Shown piece by piece: positions 23,137-32,240 of a stretch of DNA of 64,000 bases. The stretch comes from Peromyscus leucopus. Its lineage: Eukaryota; Chordata; Mammalia; Rodentia; Cricetidae. The stretch's first letter is position 1; each line of letters starts with the position of its first letter. Under the pieces are notes generated by a model. That model was given only the letters and a program-made list of their open reading frames with translations, was not told where the DNA came from and ran no database searches. A program made the position numbers and the translations under genes. Location: NCBI RefSeq assembly GCF_004664715.2, contig NC_051069.1:74856647-74920646 (forward strand), given 5' to 3'.

Positions 23137-23275
23137 TGATGGTTACTATTGTCAACTTGACTGGGTGTAGAATAATCACCAATGAGACAAGGTTTTGTGC
23201 CGCCTGGGAGGGGTCATCTAGATTAGGGTAATTAAAGTGGGAAGACCCAACTGAACTGTGGACAACACCACAGTA
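23137..23275 (+). mobile_element. MaLR element, truncated 3' LTR
   Basis: 'gtgatggttactattgtcaa' with 'ttaaagtgggaagacccaac' and 'tgtggacaacacc' is homologous to the first 140 bp of the LTR at 22122. The remainder is missing. The following 23276-23776 shows nothing recognisable. Confidence 0.65.
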
Positions 23276-23776
23276 TTCATCGTTTAACTGAAATTAAACT
23301 TTACTCTGTGTCTTGTCTTTCATTTGTTAAATGTAGCAACTCTACTTTATGGAGACCTTTTCTCACCCTGTGCTACTATCACTAACATGGTTATAGAAAT
23401 AAATCATAATAGATACCCGGAAGGAGAATAATTAAGGAGAGCATAATAACAACAGTTGATTTGGCTAAGTGTATCTCAATTCTCGTGGACATCCTTTGAA
23501 TTTTACTTGTGATTCCAGTAGAACCACATGTAGCAGAAACACACAGAGGCCACACAGCATGTAAGTGTAGGAGCTGCAAAAGAATTTGTTTCTGGTTCTA
23601 GCTAGCTGCTAACTGCAGAGGAAAAGTCGAAAGACACTCAGGTGTACTGCTTACCTGGCCACCTACAGGCATGCCTGACCTTTGACACTGCATGGTGACA
23701 CCATCATCTCTGAAACTCACATGGGAGAACCACGTAATTGGGTTACAAAACAAATATCTGTTTTGAGTAAGTTTGT

Positions 23777-23803
23777 AGTGTGTGTATGTGTATGTGTGTG
23801 TGT

Positions 23804-23866
<63 letters not shown>

Positions 23867-23874
23867 TGTGTGTA
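23777..23874. repeat. Microsatellite (TG)n with TATG interruptions
   Basis: Almost 100 bp of TG repeat with three or four ATG interruptions. Confidence 0.95.
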
Positions 23875-24029
23875 GGATGCATTCATAGCCACCTTTGCCT
23901 GCAGGCTGAATATATCCTAAAAGACTGGGACTTTGCATAAGTCTCCTGATCTGGCCTAGAGGTGGAGGTACAGACATGAGAAGCAGGCAGACCCGGGGCT
24001 GGTTCCATCTCCATCTTCCCTGTGACAAC

Positions 24030-24130
24030 ATCCTGTGCTTTACAGCTTCCTCATCCGTAAAACTGGAGTGAGAAGATTTATCTTGGTAGTGATATGCAGA
24101 GTAAATGGGGCAATTGTTATCAAGTGGTAT
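24030..24130 (+). repeat. MIR SINE fragment
   Basis: 'acagcttcctcatccgtaaa' is the conserved MIR core ('cctcatctgtaaaatgggg'). Ancient and short. From 23875 to 25100 apart from this I see nothing recognisable up to the Tpbg promoter. Confidence 0.6.
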
Positions 24131-25099
24131 GACTAGGCAAGCTGAAGACAATCGATGCTGGGTTATATTAGCTCAAAGCCGTAGTTTTTGTTTGTTTGTT
24201 TTTTAAATTTGGAAAACTGAACAGTGAGGACATAGGGCAGGACAACAGTCCTAATGCTACTGTATCTTGCCTCAGAGGTGTTTTGAGGATCAGACGAGAG
24301 CATGTGTTGTTTTTCTGAATTCTAAGGAGCCGGCCGGAGCACAAGAGCATTTGCTCTTTTGGCAGAATCAGATTTAAGACCATGATAGAGGTTCAGAAAA
24401 AATTCTTCCCGTGCCATTTACTTTACTACAAAAATTAGGCAGTAAAATTGCCTTTTTCAGTGTATAGTCTTCTGAGTTCTAGCACATGTATGGATTTATA
24501 TAACCATCTCCATGATTGCCATATACAACACGACTTCAGCTTCTGAGTCGTTTTTTTCCCCCAAAGCTTTTCACATTTGTATTGCAAAAACACTTTTAAA
24601 AATAAGAGAAAGGGATTTAGATAAATGTGCTGAAGATGCAAATTAATGAAACTGTCTTTTTTGTGCAAATCTCTGCAGTCTCCAGGCTCTGCAGCTTTTT
24701 TCCTGGGCCATTTTGGCTGGTGTTTGTGTAAACTCTCTTTCCGCAGAAGGAATCAGCCATAGATTCAGAACTGGACCACCACAGTAAGGATGCATGTTGT
24801 GGGAACAACCTCTAGCATCGTTAATTCGATCCCTTTTGTTTGGCTGGTGTTCGTTTCCCCCAGACATGTTTCTCCTGTCATTTTCTCTCTGAAATGAACA
24901 AGACTGGAATAACCCACACCTTTTACATTAGGGAAAATTATTTGACTGGGGATAAGAAGATAAAGAGTTTTTGAAAGAGCAATGACAGGTCGTTCGGAAC
25001 TCCAGATCTCCCCGATTTAATGACATTGGTCCTATAAGCATTCCAGCCCTTTCCCTAATCCATCATCCGGCGCCTGCCAGCGCCCCCTGGGAGACAGGC

Positions 25100-25674
25100 T
25101 TTGGGACAAACTTCTTTCCTAGGTCAGCCCGCCCACCTCCCGCCGCGAGCGCTCCCTGCGTAAGTGACTTGTGCTGACACAACGCACCGAATCTGGTGGA
25201 GGGAGCTTTCCGGGTGACTCACGTCTTTGCTATTTGCCTTTGTCTCTGGGCTGTTTTAGCTGCCTTTTTCTTCCCTCTGGTTTTAATTTTGAGAGGGGGG
25301 GGGGGAACCCAACCTCATAATGAATCAAGAATGAGTGTTCTTTCCACTAACCTTCCCCCACTTTAAAGTTGACTCTCTTCACAAGTTTCATAACTACCCA
25401 AGGCGTGCGGGGGTGGCACAGGTAGGAAGGCATCAACTAACTACTCCTGAATCTGAAGTTGCCAGCCTTAACCGAGCCACGCGAGAGGAGACTTTCTGAA
25501 TCTCCCTCACAACCCGGGCGTTTGCCGCGGCGGATGTAACGTGTGCAGCTCGTTCCTTTCTACTGCTGCTTTGCGATGATGTGGGTCACGCTTAAATCCA
25601 TCCCAGCACTGCCAGCGATGCCCGAAGCAGCGTGAATTCCAAGAGATCCACCAGCGGTTTTGTTTCTGTCCGAG
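25100..25674 (+). other. Tpbg: Candidate Tpbg non-coding first exon (3' end at 25674; 5' end not resolvable)
   Basis: A good donor, GAG|GTAAAT, has its GT at 25675-25676. It lies upstream of two strong acceptors (exon starts 26690 or 26917), giving an intron of about 1.0-1.2 kb. Tpbg is known, from memory, to have a short non-coding first exon and its whole coding sequence in exon 2, and this layout fits. The stretch contains an ATG-TAA start-stop at 25534-25539 and a 19-codon upstream ORF at 25576-25635. The transcription start cannot be placed from sequence, so the left coordinate is nominal. Confidence 0.45.
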
Positions 25675-26659
25675 GTAAATACGCTATGCAAAATACGGAA
25701 CCACCAAAGGATGCCGGGGAGGGGGAAGAGAAAGGCAGCTCCTCTTTCCCGGGCGCGTGGCTCGCGTAACTCGGGCAGGAGAATGCGCGCAGCCCCGGTC
25801 CCCCTCGTCTCCCTCCTTAAAGCCCCCACCTGGCAGCCGAGGTGGGCTGTGCGGCCGCAATCTCTCCAGCAGCCCTGGCCCTCCCCTGCCCCCCGGCTTG
25901 GTTTTTCCCAGCCGTGGAGGTTGGGCTAGGGGCTTGGGTGCTAGGAGAGTCGGCGCCCGCCGCGGGAGCCCGGAGGGCGCGGGGACTCGGAGTTGGCTTT
26001 AGAGGCGCCGGGCGCGGAGGTGAGAGGCGGGGATCCAGCCGCCAGGGCAGGAACCTGGAGGCGGGACCGGGGCTTCTTTCCACCACTGGGGCGTGGAGGG
26101 AGTGGGGGTCCTGGCTACCAACCCGCCCACGGTCCCATGGCCGCATTGTTGGCGGGTTCCCTCCCCCTCTCTGGAGACGCCTGGACCCTCAGGGTTGCTG
26201 GAAGGCCGGGAACTGGGAAGTTGGGAGTGGGCGACAGCTGTCTGGCTCCGCACTCCTTTCCCCCACTAATTCAAGAAGGTACAAAAAGAGATCGAAAGAG
26301 TCACGTAACCCGAAACTTTGCTCTCATCCCAACCTGGGCGGGGAGGAGCGGCAGAGGCGGGGACCCCGGAAGGCAGGTGGTCGGCGGGGGTGGTAGAAGC
26401 GGGGATCCTGGGAAGGGAGAAGTTTGCTTGCAGGACACAGCCGGCTCTGCGAGAAGTTCTAGGCGAGAGAAGAGTGTGATCCCCGCAGAAGCAAGGCGGG
26501 AGGTGCCTCTGGTACAGATGTGAGCCCGGAAGAGGCTGGCTTAGTGCTCGGCAGTGGGGACCGCGTCCCTCTGTAGGGAAGGACGCACGCGGAGGCTAGG
26601 GCCCGGTGGGGAGGGTGGGGACAACTTGGCTCGTCCTCGGGGCGCCGCGATTATCGCCG

Positions 26660-26690
26660 CTCCTCACACTTCTCTCCCGCTTGTCCCAGG
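26660..26690 (+). other. Tpbg: Candidate 3' splice acceptor A for the Tpbg coding exon
   Basis: A pyrimidine-rich tract (about 26661-26687) ends in CAG|G, with the AG at 26688-26689 and the exon starting at 26690. A CTCAC-like branch site lies about 25 nt upstream. Used with the donor at 25675 it gives a 1015-bp intron and a 5' UTR segment of 336 nt before the start codon, without any ATG. Confidence 0.5.
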
Positions 26691-26885
26691 TCGCTCATCC
26701 GATCCTGCCCTGCGAAAGGCGCCAACAAAAGAGTCGAGGAGGTGCCACTCCGGCGGCGGCGGGAGGAGGAGCGCTGAGGCCCGTGTCGCTACCGGCCGTG
26801 CGTACTCGCTGGAGGGAAGGGCGGGGAGCCGCTCCGGGAGGGGGACGCCCGGTGGCGCGGGGTAAGCCAAGTTCCGGCTTTGGTG

Positions 26886-26917
26886 CCCCCCCCCCCCACT
26901 CTCCCTTCACTCCCAGG
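26886..26917 (+). other. Tpbg: Candidate 3' splice acceptor B for the Tpbg coding exon
   Basis: A run of 12 C (26886-26897) followed by more pyrimidines ends in CCCAG|GCAAGG, with the AG at 26915-26916. It would start the coding exon only 109 nt before the ATG. It competes with acceptor A at 26690; both may be used. Sequence alone does not decide. Confidence 0.4.
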
Positions 26918-27025
26918 CAAGGAAAGTTTGCAGCCGACGCTTGTGGCCGGCTCGCGCCCGCGGGGCCCAGCGGGTCGAGCCTTGGGAGCGGGCGCCGTCC
27001 CAGCTCCGGGGAGCCGTGAGTAGCG

Positions 27026-28306
27026 ATGCCTGGGGCGGGCTCCCGGGGCCCCGCCGCCGGGGACGGGCGGCTGCGGCTGGCACGGCTGGCACTGGTGCTG
27101 CTGGGTTGGGTCTCCGCGTCGGCGCCGAGCTCTTCGGTACCCTCGTCTTCCACCTCTCCGGTGGCCTTCCTGGCCTCGGGGTCTGTGCAGCCTCCGCCAG
27201 CCGAGCGATGCCCCGCGGCGTGCGAGTGCTCCGAGGCAGCGCGCACGGTCAAGTGCGTTAACCGCAACCTGATGGAGGTGCCGGCGGACCTGCCTCCCTA
27301 CGTTCGCAACCTCTTCCTCACCGGCAACCAGATGACCGTGCTCCCGGCTGGCGCTTTCGCCCGGCGGCCTCCGCTCGCCGACCTGGCGGCGCTCAACCTC
27401 AGCGGCAACCACCTGAAGGAGGTGTGTGCAGGTGCCTTCGAGCATCTGCCCGGCCTGCGCCAGCTCGATCTCAGCCACAACCCTCTCACCAACCTCAGCG
27501 CCTTCGCCTTTGCAGGCAGCAACGCCAGCGCCTTGGCCCCCAGTCCCCTGGTTGAGCTGATCCTGAACCACATCGTGCCCCCTGAGGATCAGCGGCAGAA
27601 CGGAAGCTTCGAGGGCATGGTGGCCTTCGAGAGCATGGTGGCCGCTGCCCTGCGCTCAGGTCTTGCGCTCCAAGGGCTGCGTCGCCTGGAGCTGGCCAGC
27701 AATCATTTCCTTTACCTGCCTCGGGACTTATTGTCCCAACTGCCGAGTCTCACGCACCTGGACCTTCGCAACAACTCTCTGGTGAGCCTGACCTATGCGT
27801 CCTTCCGCAACCTGACACATCTCGAAAGCCTCCACTTGGAGGACAATGCCCTCAAGGTCCTTCACAATTCCACCTTGGCTGAGTGGCAAGGCCTGGCTCG
27901 TGTGAGGGTGTTCCTGGACAATAATCCCTGGGTTTGTGACTGCTACATGGCTGACATGGTGGCCTGGCTTAAAGAGACAGAGGTGGTACCCGATAAAGCC
28001 AAACTCACCTGTGCATTCCCAGAAAAAATGAGGAATCGTGGCCTCTTGGACCTCAACACCTCCGACCTGGACTGTTACCCTCCCCTCCCCCCATCCCTGC
28101 AGACGTCCTATGTCTTCCTAGGTATTGTTTTAGCTCTGATAGGCGCTATTTTCCTCCTCGTTTTGTATTTGAACCGTAAAGGCATAAAAAAGTGGATGCA
28201 TAACATCAGAGATGCCTGCAGGGATCACATGGAAGGGTATCATTACAGATATGAAATCAATGCGGACCCCAGGTTAACAAATCTCAGTTCCAATTCGGAT
28301 GTCTGA
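27026..28306 (+). CDS. Tpbg: Trophoblast glycoprotein (5T4 / WAIF1), complete, coding sequence in one exon
   Basis: Type I membrane glycoprotein of 426 residues, the length I recall for the mouse protein. In order: signal peptide with hydrophobic core at about residues 18-31; Ser/Pro-rich stretch 32-60; LRRNT cap with C62, C66, C68 and C77; LRRs at about 92-163; a hydrophilic insert at about 164-212; more LRRs at about 218-287; LRRCT cap with C304, C306, C329 and C350; a transmembrane helix at about 361-382; and a 44-residue tail ending SNSDV, a class I PDZ ligand. Eight ectodomain N-glycosylation sequons are visible (N124, N156, N166, N192, N249, N262, N281, N344). Known role: surface inhibitor of canonical Wnt signalling that acts on LRP6 trafficking; oncofetal antigen linked to motility and CXCR4 responses. 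This ATG has G at -3, and no other ATG lies between the candidate acceptor at 26690 and it. No frameshift or stop interrupts it. Identification rests on the recognised tail, helix and LRR caps. Confidence 0.98.
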   Translation: MPGAGSRGPAAGDGRLRLARLALVLLGWVSASAPSSSVPSSSTSPVAFLASGSVQPPPAERCPAACECSEAARTVKCVNRNLMEVPADLPPYVRNLFLTGNQMTVLPAGAFARRPPLADLAALNLSGNHLKEVCAGAFEHLPGLRQLDLSHNPLTNLSAFAFAGSNASALAPSPLVELILNHIVPPEDQRQNGSFEGMVAFESMVAAALRSGLALQGLRRLELASNHFLYLPRDLLSQLPSLTHLDLRNNSLVSLTYASFRNLTHLESLHLEDNALKVLHNSTLAEWQGLARVRVFLDNNPWVCDCYMADMVAWLKETEVVPDKAKLTCAFPEKMRNRGLLDLNTSDLDCYPPLPPSLQTSYVFLGIVLALIGAIFLLVLYLNRKGIKKWMHNIRDACRDHMEGYHYRYEINADPRLTNLSSNSDV

Positions 28307-29045
28307 GAAACTGGACTGGCCAAGGACAGCTCTGCATGAGATGTAGACTTCGGTTTGTTTGTCTGTTTTTGTTTTTTTCTCGTTTTCCCCTTTACTCGGC
28401 TTGCTCCACCTCCACCCTCCACCACCAGCACCAATGACTGACGTGAAAGCAGTGAAGGGATTTTGCTTCCTTGTTATGTAAAATTCTTCGTGTGTTCTGT
28501 TAATGTCAGAACGTGAACAACTGTGCATACAATGTTAATTTACCCTTTTCCTTTCGGGACTCCTTCATGCCTGCGGAGGATTTTTTTTTTTTACAAAAGT
28601 TCCGGCATGGACATGGACTCTTCCTTATTAACTCAGTTCAAGGTTTAGCAAAGATAGCGTTCAACGGAAGCTGCCTCAAATTTTTTGAGAAAAATAACGT
28701 TATTCATAAATATGAGTTTCATCCTCACCTACCTATATTATGGAGAAAATAATTGCATCCCCAAACTGCCTGCAGACCTTAGCAAGCTCTTACCTAGAAC
28801 TTAGTGCACCAGAGCACCTGCATCCAAGAGCATGCTTACATTTTACTGTTCTGCATATTAAAAAATTGCAACTTCAGATAACTTCTTTGACAAACTAAAT
28901 TACTTTTTGATTGCAGTTTATAGAAAACTGTCTTAAGGGTTTTGTTTGTTTGTTTGTTTTTTTGTTTTTTATAAACTGCATTGAGATCCAACAGACCGGA
29001 TTGTTTAAAAAAAAAAAAAATCAATAAAGAGTCTTAAAAGAAGCA
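28307..29045 (+). other. Tpbg: Tpbg 3' UTR
   Basis: This is the sequence between the TGA stop (28304-28306) and the probable cleavage region. It is AT-rich and not interrupted by SINEs. It contains a TTTG-repeat run at about 28941-28967, a near-perfect 17-bp inverted repeat (28912-28928 with 28964-28980), and an A14 run (29007-29020) just before the AATAAA. The A run could prime oligo-dT internally and make cDNA ends look slightly early. Confidence 0.85.
29023..29028 (+). promoter_or_regulatory. Tpbg: Tpbg polyadenylation signal AATAAA
   Basis: Canonical AATAAA, 717 nt after the stop codon. A GT-rich stretch follows at about 29045-29065, as expected for the downstream element. I see no equally good signal earlier in the 3' UTR. 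Confidence 0.85.
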
Positions 29046-32000
29046 TGGTGTGTTCAAGTTTGGTATTTTGAAAGGAGGATTAAAGGTAGTGGTATTGAAT
29101 GGTCTTGGTTCAGATGATAAGTTATTAGTTAGCAGACCTGAGATCAAACTGGAGCGGTGTCTTATATAAATAGACAAGATACTTCTGAAATGGTGGATTC
29201 TTTTAGGGTTTAAATAGAATTAAAATATTTATAGCCAGACTACTAAAGGTCCCCAAGTTAATGGTGTTCATTGTTGTGAAGTTGGTAATAGCAAAGAGTT
29301 CTTTATGATAAACATCTCACAGCTGCCACTTTGTATAGACTAATGAAATTATTAAGACAGAAATATTAGTAAAATTGAATGAAGTTGCTCCATAGAATTT
29401 TAGAGCCAAGTATGATTCATGTAGCAATAAATGTTTGAAAACAAAGTATCTTAAAATATGCTGGAATATTTTTAAAGCACAAACAATGTTTTCAGAGGTC
29501 ATAAATTGGAATTCAGAGTCCTGAGAATATTTTTTAAATTTTCAAAATGGATCAAACAAATGTGTTTTTTTAAAATTACCATTATTGCATTTAAGCTTAA
29601 AGAGATAACCAGAGATAAATATTTGTATCTAGGAGCAAGTGTCATAAGTAGTTATTGTGTTTTTATGTTCAGTATTTAAGAATTTGAGGACTTTTTAAAA
29701 AAGGCTAAGCTCTGAGCTCTATGTAAGTGTATACACCTCCATAAGGAATAAATCACATAAGGAATAAATTAAAGCAATTCTTCATTAACACTCTTGTCCT
29801 GTAGTCTTCTAGTTCATCTCTATTCCCCTGCCTCCTGCCATCATTGGCCACTTACAGTGAAGAGTAAATTTCATTAATCTGTCTCCAAGCCATCATATAA
29901 AGGAACTTAAATTTAACCATTCTTCTCTAACTTAAAATAGGAGGACACTTAGAGCAATAAACTTAAGGACCCGTTTTCATTTTCAGTGATTCATGTCTAC
30001 GGTACTTTACATTTTAAATAAAACTTACACTTTGCTATTTTTATAAATAGATAGATCAGACCTTAAGTTATAAATCTCTTCTTGCAGTTCAATTCAGGAG
30101 TTTTCAAAACTATGTGAATCTATTCGTTGCTTAGAATTGGTTATATTGTCTAGTCAGAATATGGGACTTGAAAAATCTTCAGCTGTGTATGGCTTATTTT
30201 GTGAAATAGTATTCATTATGTATGGGTAATATTTCTGACCCTATAATTACCTGAGTAAAGACTAAATTTATGATACTTAGTGTTTCATTAAACATGGTAA
30301 GTGTTTATTTGGCATTTATAAACTGGCTAACTGCCATTGTTTTCAAAGAGTAATGAAGATGTTAGTCTGTCAAAAACAGTAAAAATACCTAATAAATAGT
30401 AGAAATGAGCTATTGATGACAGGTTGGTGGATGTGTAGATATTATACAGTACTGACAGAGCCTGCTGATAGTTGAACAGTTAAAAATTGTGCATTATTGA
30501 AGATTCAGGAACTCTGTAGGATCATTGGCTTTTTCTTTCTTTCTTTTTTTTTTTCCCCTAATCATCTCCCAAAGCAGTGATGAATCCGATCAAATGAAGA
30601 TGATTTGCCTGTTTGGAGGTGGCTGTTTGGAGGTGGTCATTCTTCCCTCCACCCCACCCACCACTGTCCTCTCCTGCATGAACCTGCTAATGTACTAGAG
30701 CCTTATTTTGTACCGTCATAATATGTGATGTCTAGAAGTTCACAAGCATTCCAAGTTCCTTGGAAGACCAATGCTATATAAACACAAGAAGCCTATGGGG
30801 GTAATAGAAAATGTGAAACATAAAAGTTGTGCCTTTATTTAAAATAATCACACTTGTTATAAATACTGTTCTTTACCATTATATGCTGTTCTTAGAAACC
30901 TACAAGGATTCCACTATAAAACTAAATTTTGGCTGTTGTTATACTTTATTTCAGAAGGTAAGAGTTCAGCAGACATCCCTTATCCTTAGCGAATTTCATT
31001 TGAAGAAAGTTAGAAAAATGCATCTTTTTATCTCCTAATTTGAAGAGCTATTCAAATATCTAACACATACCTAGTTAGTGACAGTACAGCTACTTGCCCA
31101 CATTAGTGCTGTCCGGTGACATTCACTCTTCAGCATTCATTCTTGTTCAGTTCAGCTGCCCCGAGTGCGAGACACCGGTGATCTCTAAGCTTCCTAAAAC
31201 AGGGAGGCTTTGAAACACATCTGATGGGTTGATTTTGTTTGTTCATTTTAAGGAAGGAAAGTTCCACACTGAAAGATGAATGGGAAGGGTGGGTTGAAAC
31301 ACATGGGTGACTCACAACTAGTAAGTTCTCAGGAAACATGAAGATTGACAATGTGAATTAATGCTCATTGCAGTATCTAATTAAAAGTCGTTCACCCCTT
31401 TAGCATCTTGTAAGAGTGGCTGTGGTACAAGGCAACCAATCTATGGCTTACTTCCTCTGGCATACTTTCATTCTTCTCCCTTGGGCCTGGGGTTCTAATA
31501 AGCTTACTTTGTTGAAGAGTTAGAAGTTTTGCTGCTCAAGTTTGCTAGAGTTCATGCTTTCATGTCATTCCCACTTTGTGTGTTGATTTTTCTCCAAAGA
31601 CTCTGATAACAGATACCATGAGGAGCTGCAAGGCTAAGGCATGTGCTTTCTTCCTGCTCTGAAATCCCCTAGCCGTCCAGCCTTCAGAGCAGCATCAGGA
31701 AGACACGACTTTCATAAGGTCAGGTAGGGGAGAAAAGGGAGGAAATTCTATTTGTGGATAACATATGAAAACTCGTTAATAATGTCTTCTTAGAAGGGTT
31801 CAGCAGCGAGGCAGACGTGTGGTAGAAACGGGTAGCTTAAGAAACCCTGTGCGGTGCTGTCCTGTGTTACCGTCTTCTTTCAGATGGGGAAAATAGCTCC
31901 TTGAAGGTTTCATACAATTACCTTTTCATTCTTCTCCTTGGAGACTGGATTCACAAAAGCTGGCTTTTCCGATTGTGTGTTTTATCTGAGAACATTTTAG

Positions 32001-32139
32001 CAGCTCGGTCATTGCCATGGATTTAAAAAAAAAAAAAACAAACCCTAGACTTAAAATGGTTTAAGATATGGTTTATATATTTACAGATGCATGGATTCTT
32101 GGTGCTTCAAACTTGGAAGGGTGCTTAGACATGTCGAGC
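29046..32139. other. Unique non-coding sequence 3' of Tpbg
   Basis: AT-rich, without any SINE, LINE or LTR that I can recognise. Small local duplications occur at 29741-29770 (about 16-bp unit) and 30609-30636 (exact 14-bp tandem unit CTGTTTGGAGGTGG). Open frames are short and without family features. Confidence 0.6.
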
Positions 32140-32240
32140 AAGTGTTCCATTCTACAAATGAAAACAATGATGACTCTGAGTTGCCCGTAGTATAATGCCA
32201 GCCATTCTAGAACTAAGATTCTGAGCTACCCATCTCCCAC
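32140..32240 (-). repeat. MIR-like fragment
   Basis: 'ccattctacaaatgaaaaca' and 'ttgcccgtag' resemble MIR read on the minus strand. Weak. Confidence 0.4.

Larger units (their letters stand above)
25480..27600. promoter_or_regulatory. Tpbg: CpG island covering the Tpbg promoter, 5' UTR and start of the coding region
   Basis: Base composition changes sharply from AT-rich flanks to very GC-rich, CpG-dense sequence, densest at about 25720-27560. I see no convincing TATA box at a fixed distance from an obvious start site, which fits a dispersed CpG-island promoter. An AP-1 consensus TGACTCA lies just upstream at 25215-25221, and GGGCGG-like Sp1 boxes occur inside. The island continues into the LRR coding region, as is usual when the coding exon is close to the promoter. 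The boundaries are judged by eye. Confidence 0.85.

Noticed and set aside
22941..23231. A 96-codon open frame in the MaLR interior
   Set aside because: MaLR interiors are non-coding, the frame crosses the LTR border, and it shows no gag, pol or env motif.
25842..26523. Overlapping open frames of 176 and 184 codons upstream of Tpbg
   Set aside because: They lie in the CpG island and mostly within the proposed leader intron, in different phases, with low-complexity composition. This is expected from base composition.
26862..26916. A 55-bp intron between GTAAGC (26862) and the acceptor at 26916
   Set aside because: It is shorter than nearly all mammalian introns. The acceptor is better explained by use with an upstream donor.
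26789..27571. A 260-codon open frame on the minus strand across the start of Tpbg
   Set aside because: It is antisense to the LRR coding region in GC-rich DNA, where stop codons are rare. It has Arg/Gly/Ala-rich composition and no domain.
27026..28306. Tpbg as a processed pseudogene or retrocopy, because the coding region has no intron
   Set aside because: The frame is intact, it sits in a large CpG island with plausible leader splice sites, and Tpbg is known to have its coding sequence in one exon. No target duplication is seen around it, and the A14 run lies before the AATAAA rather than after it.
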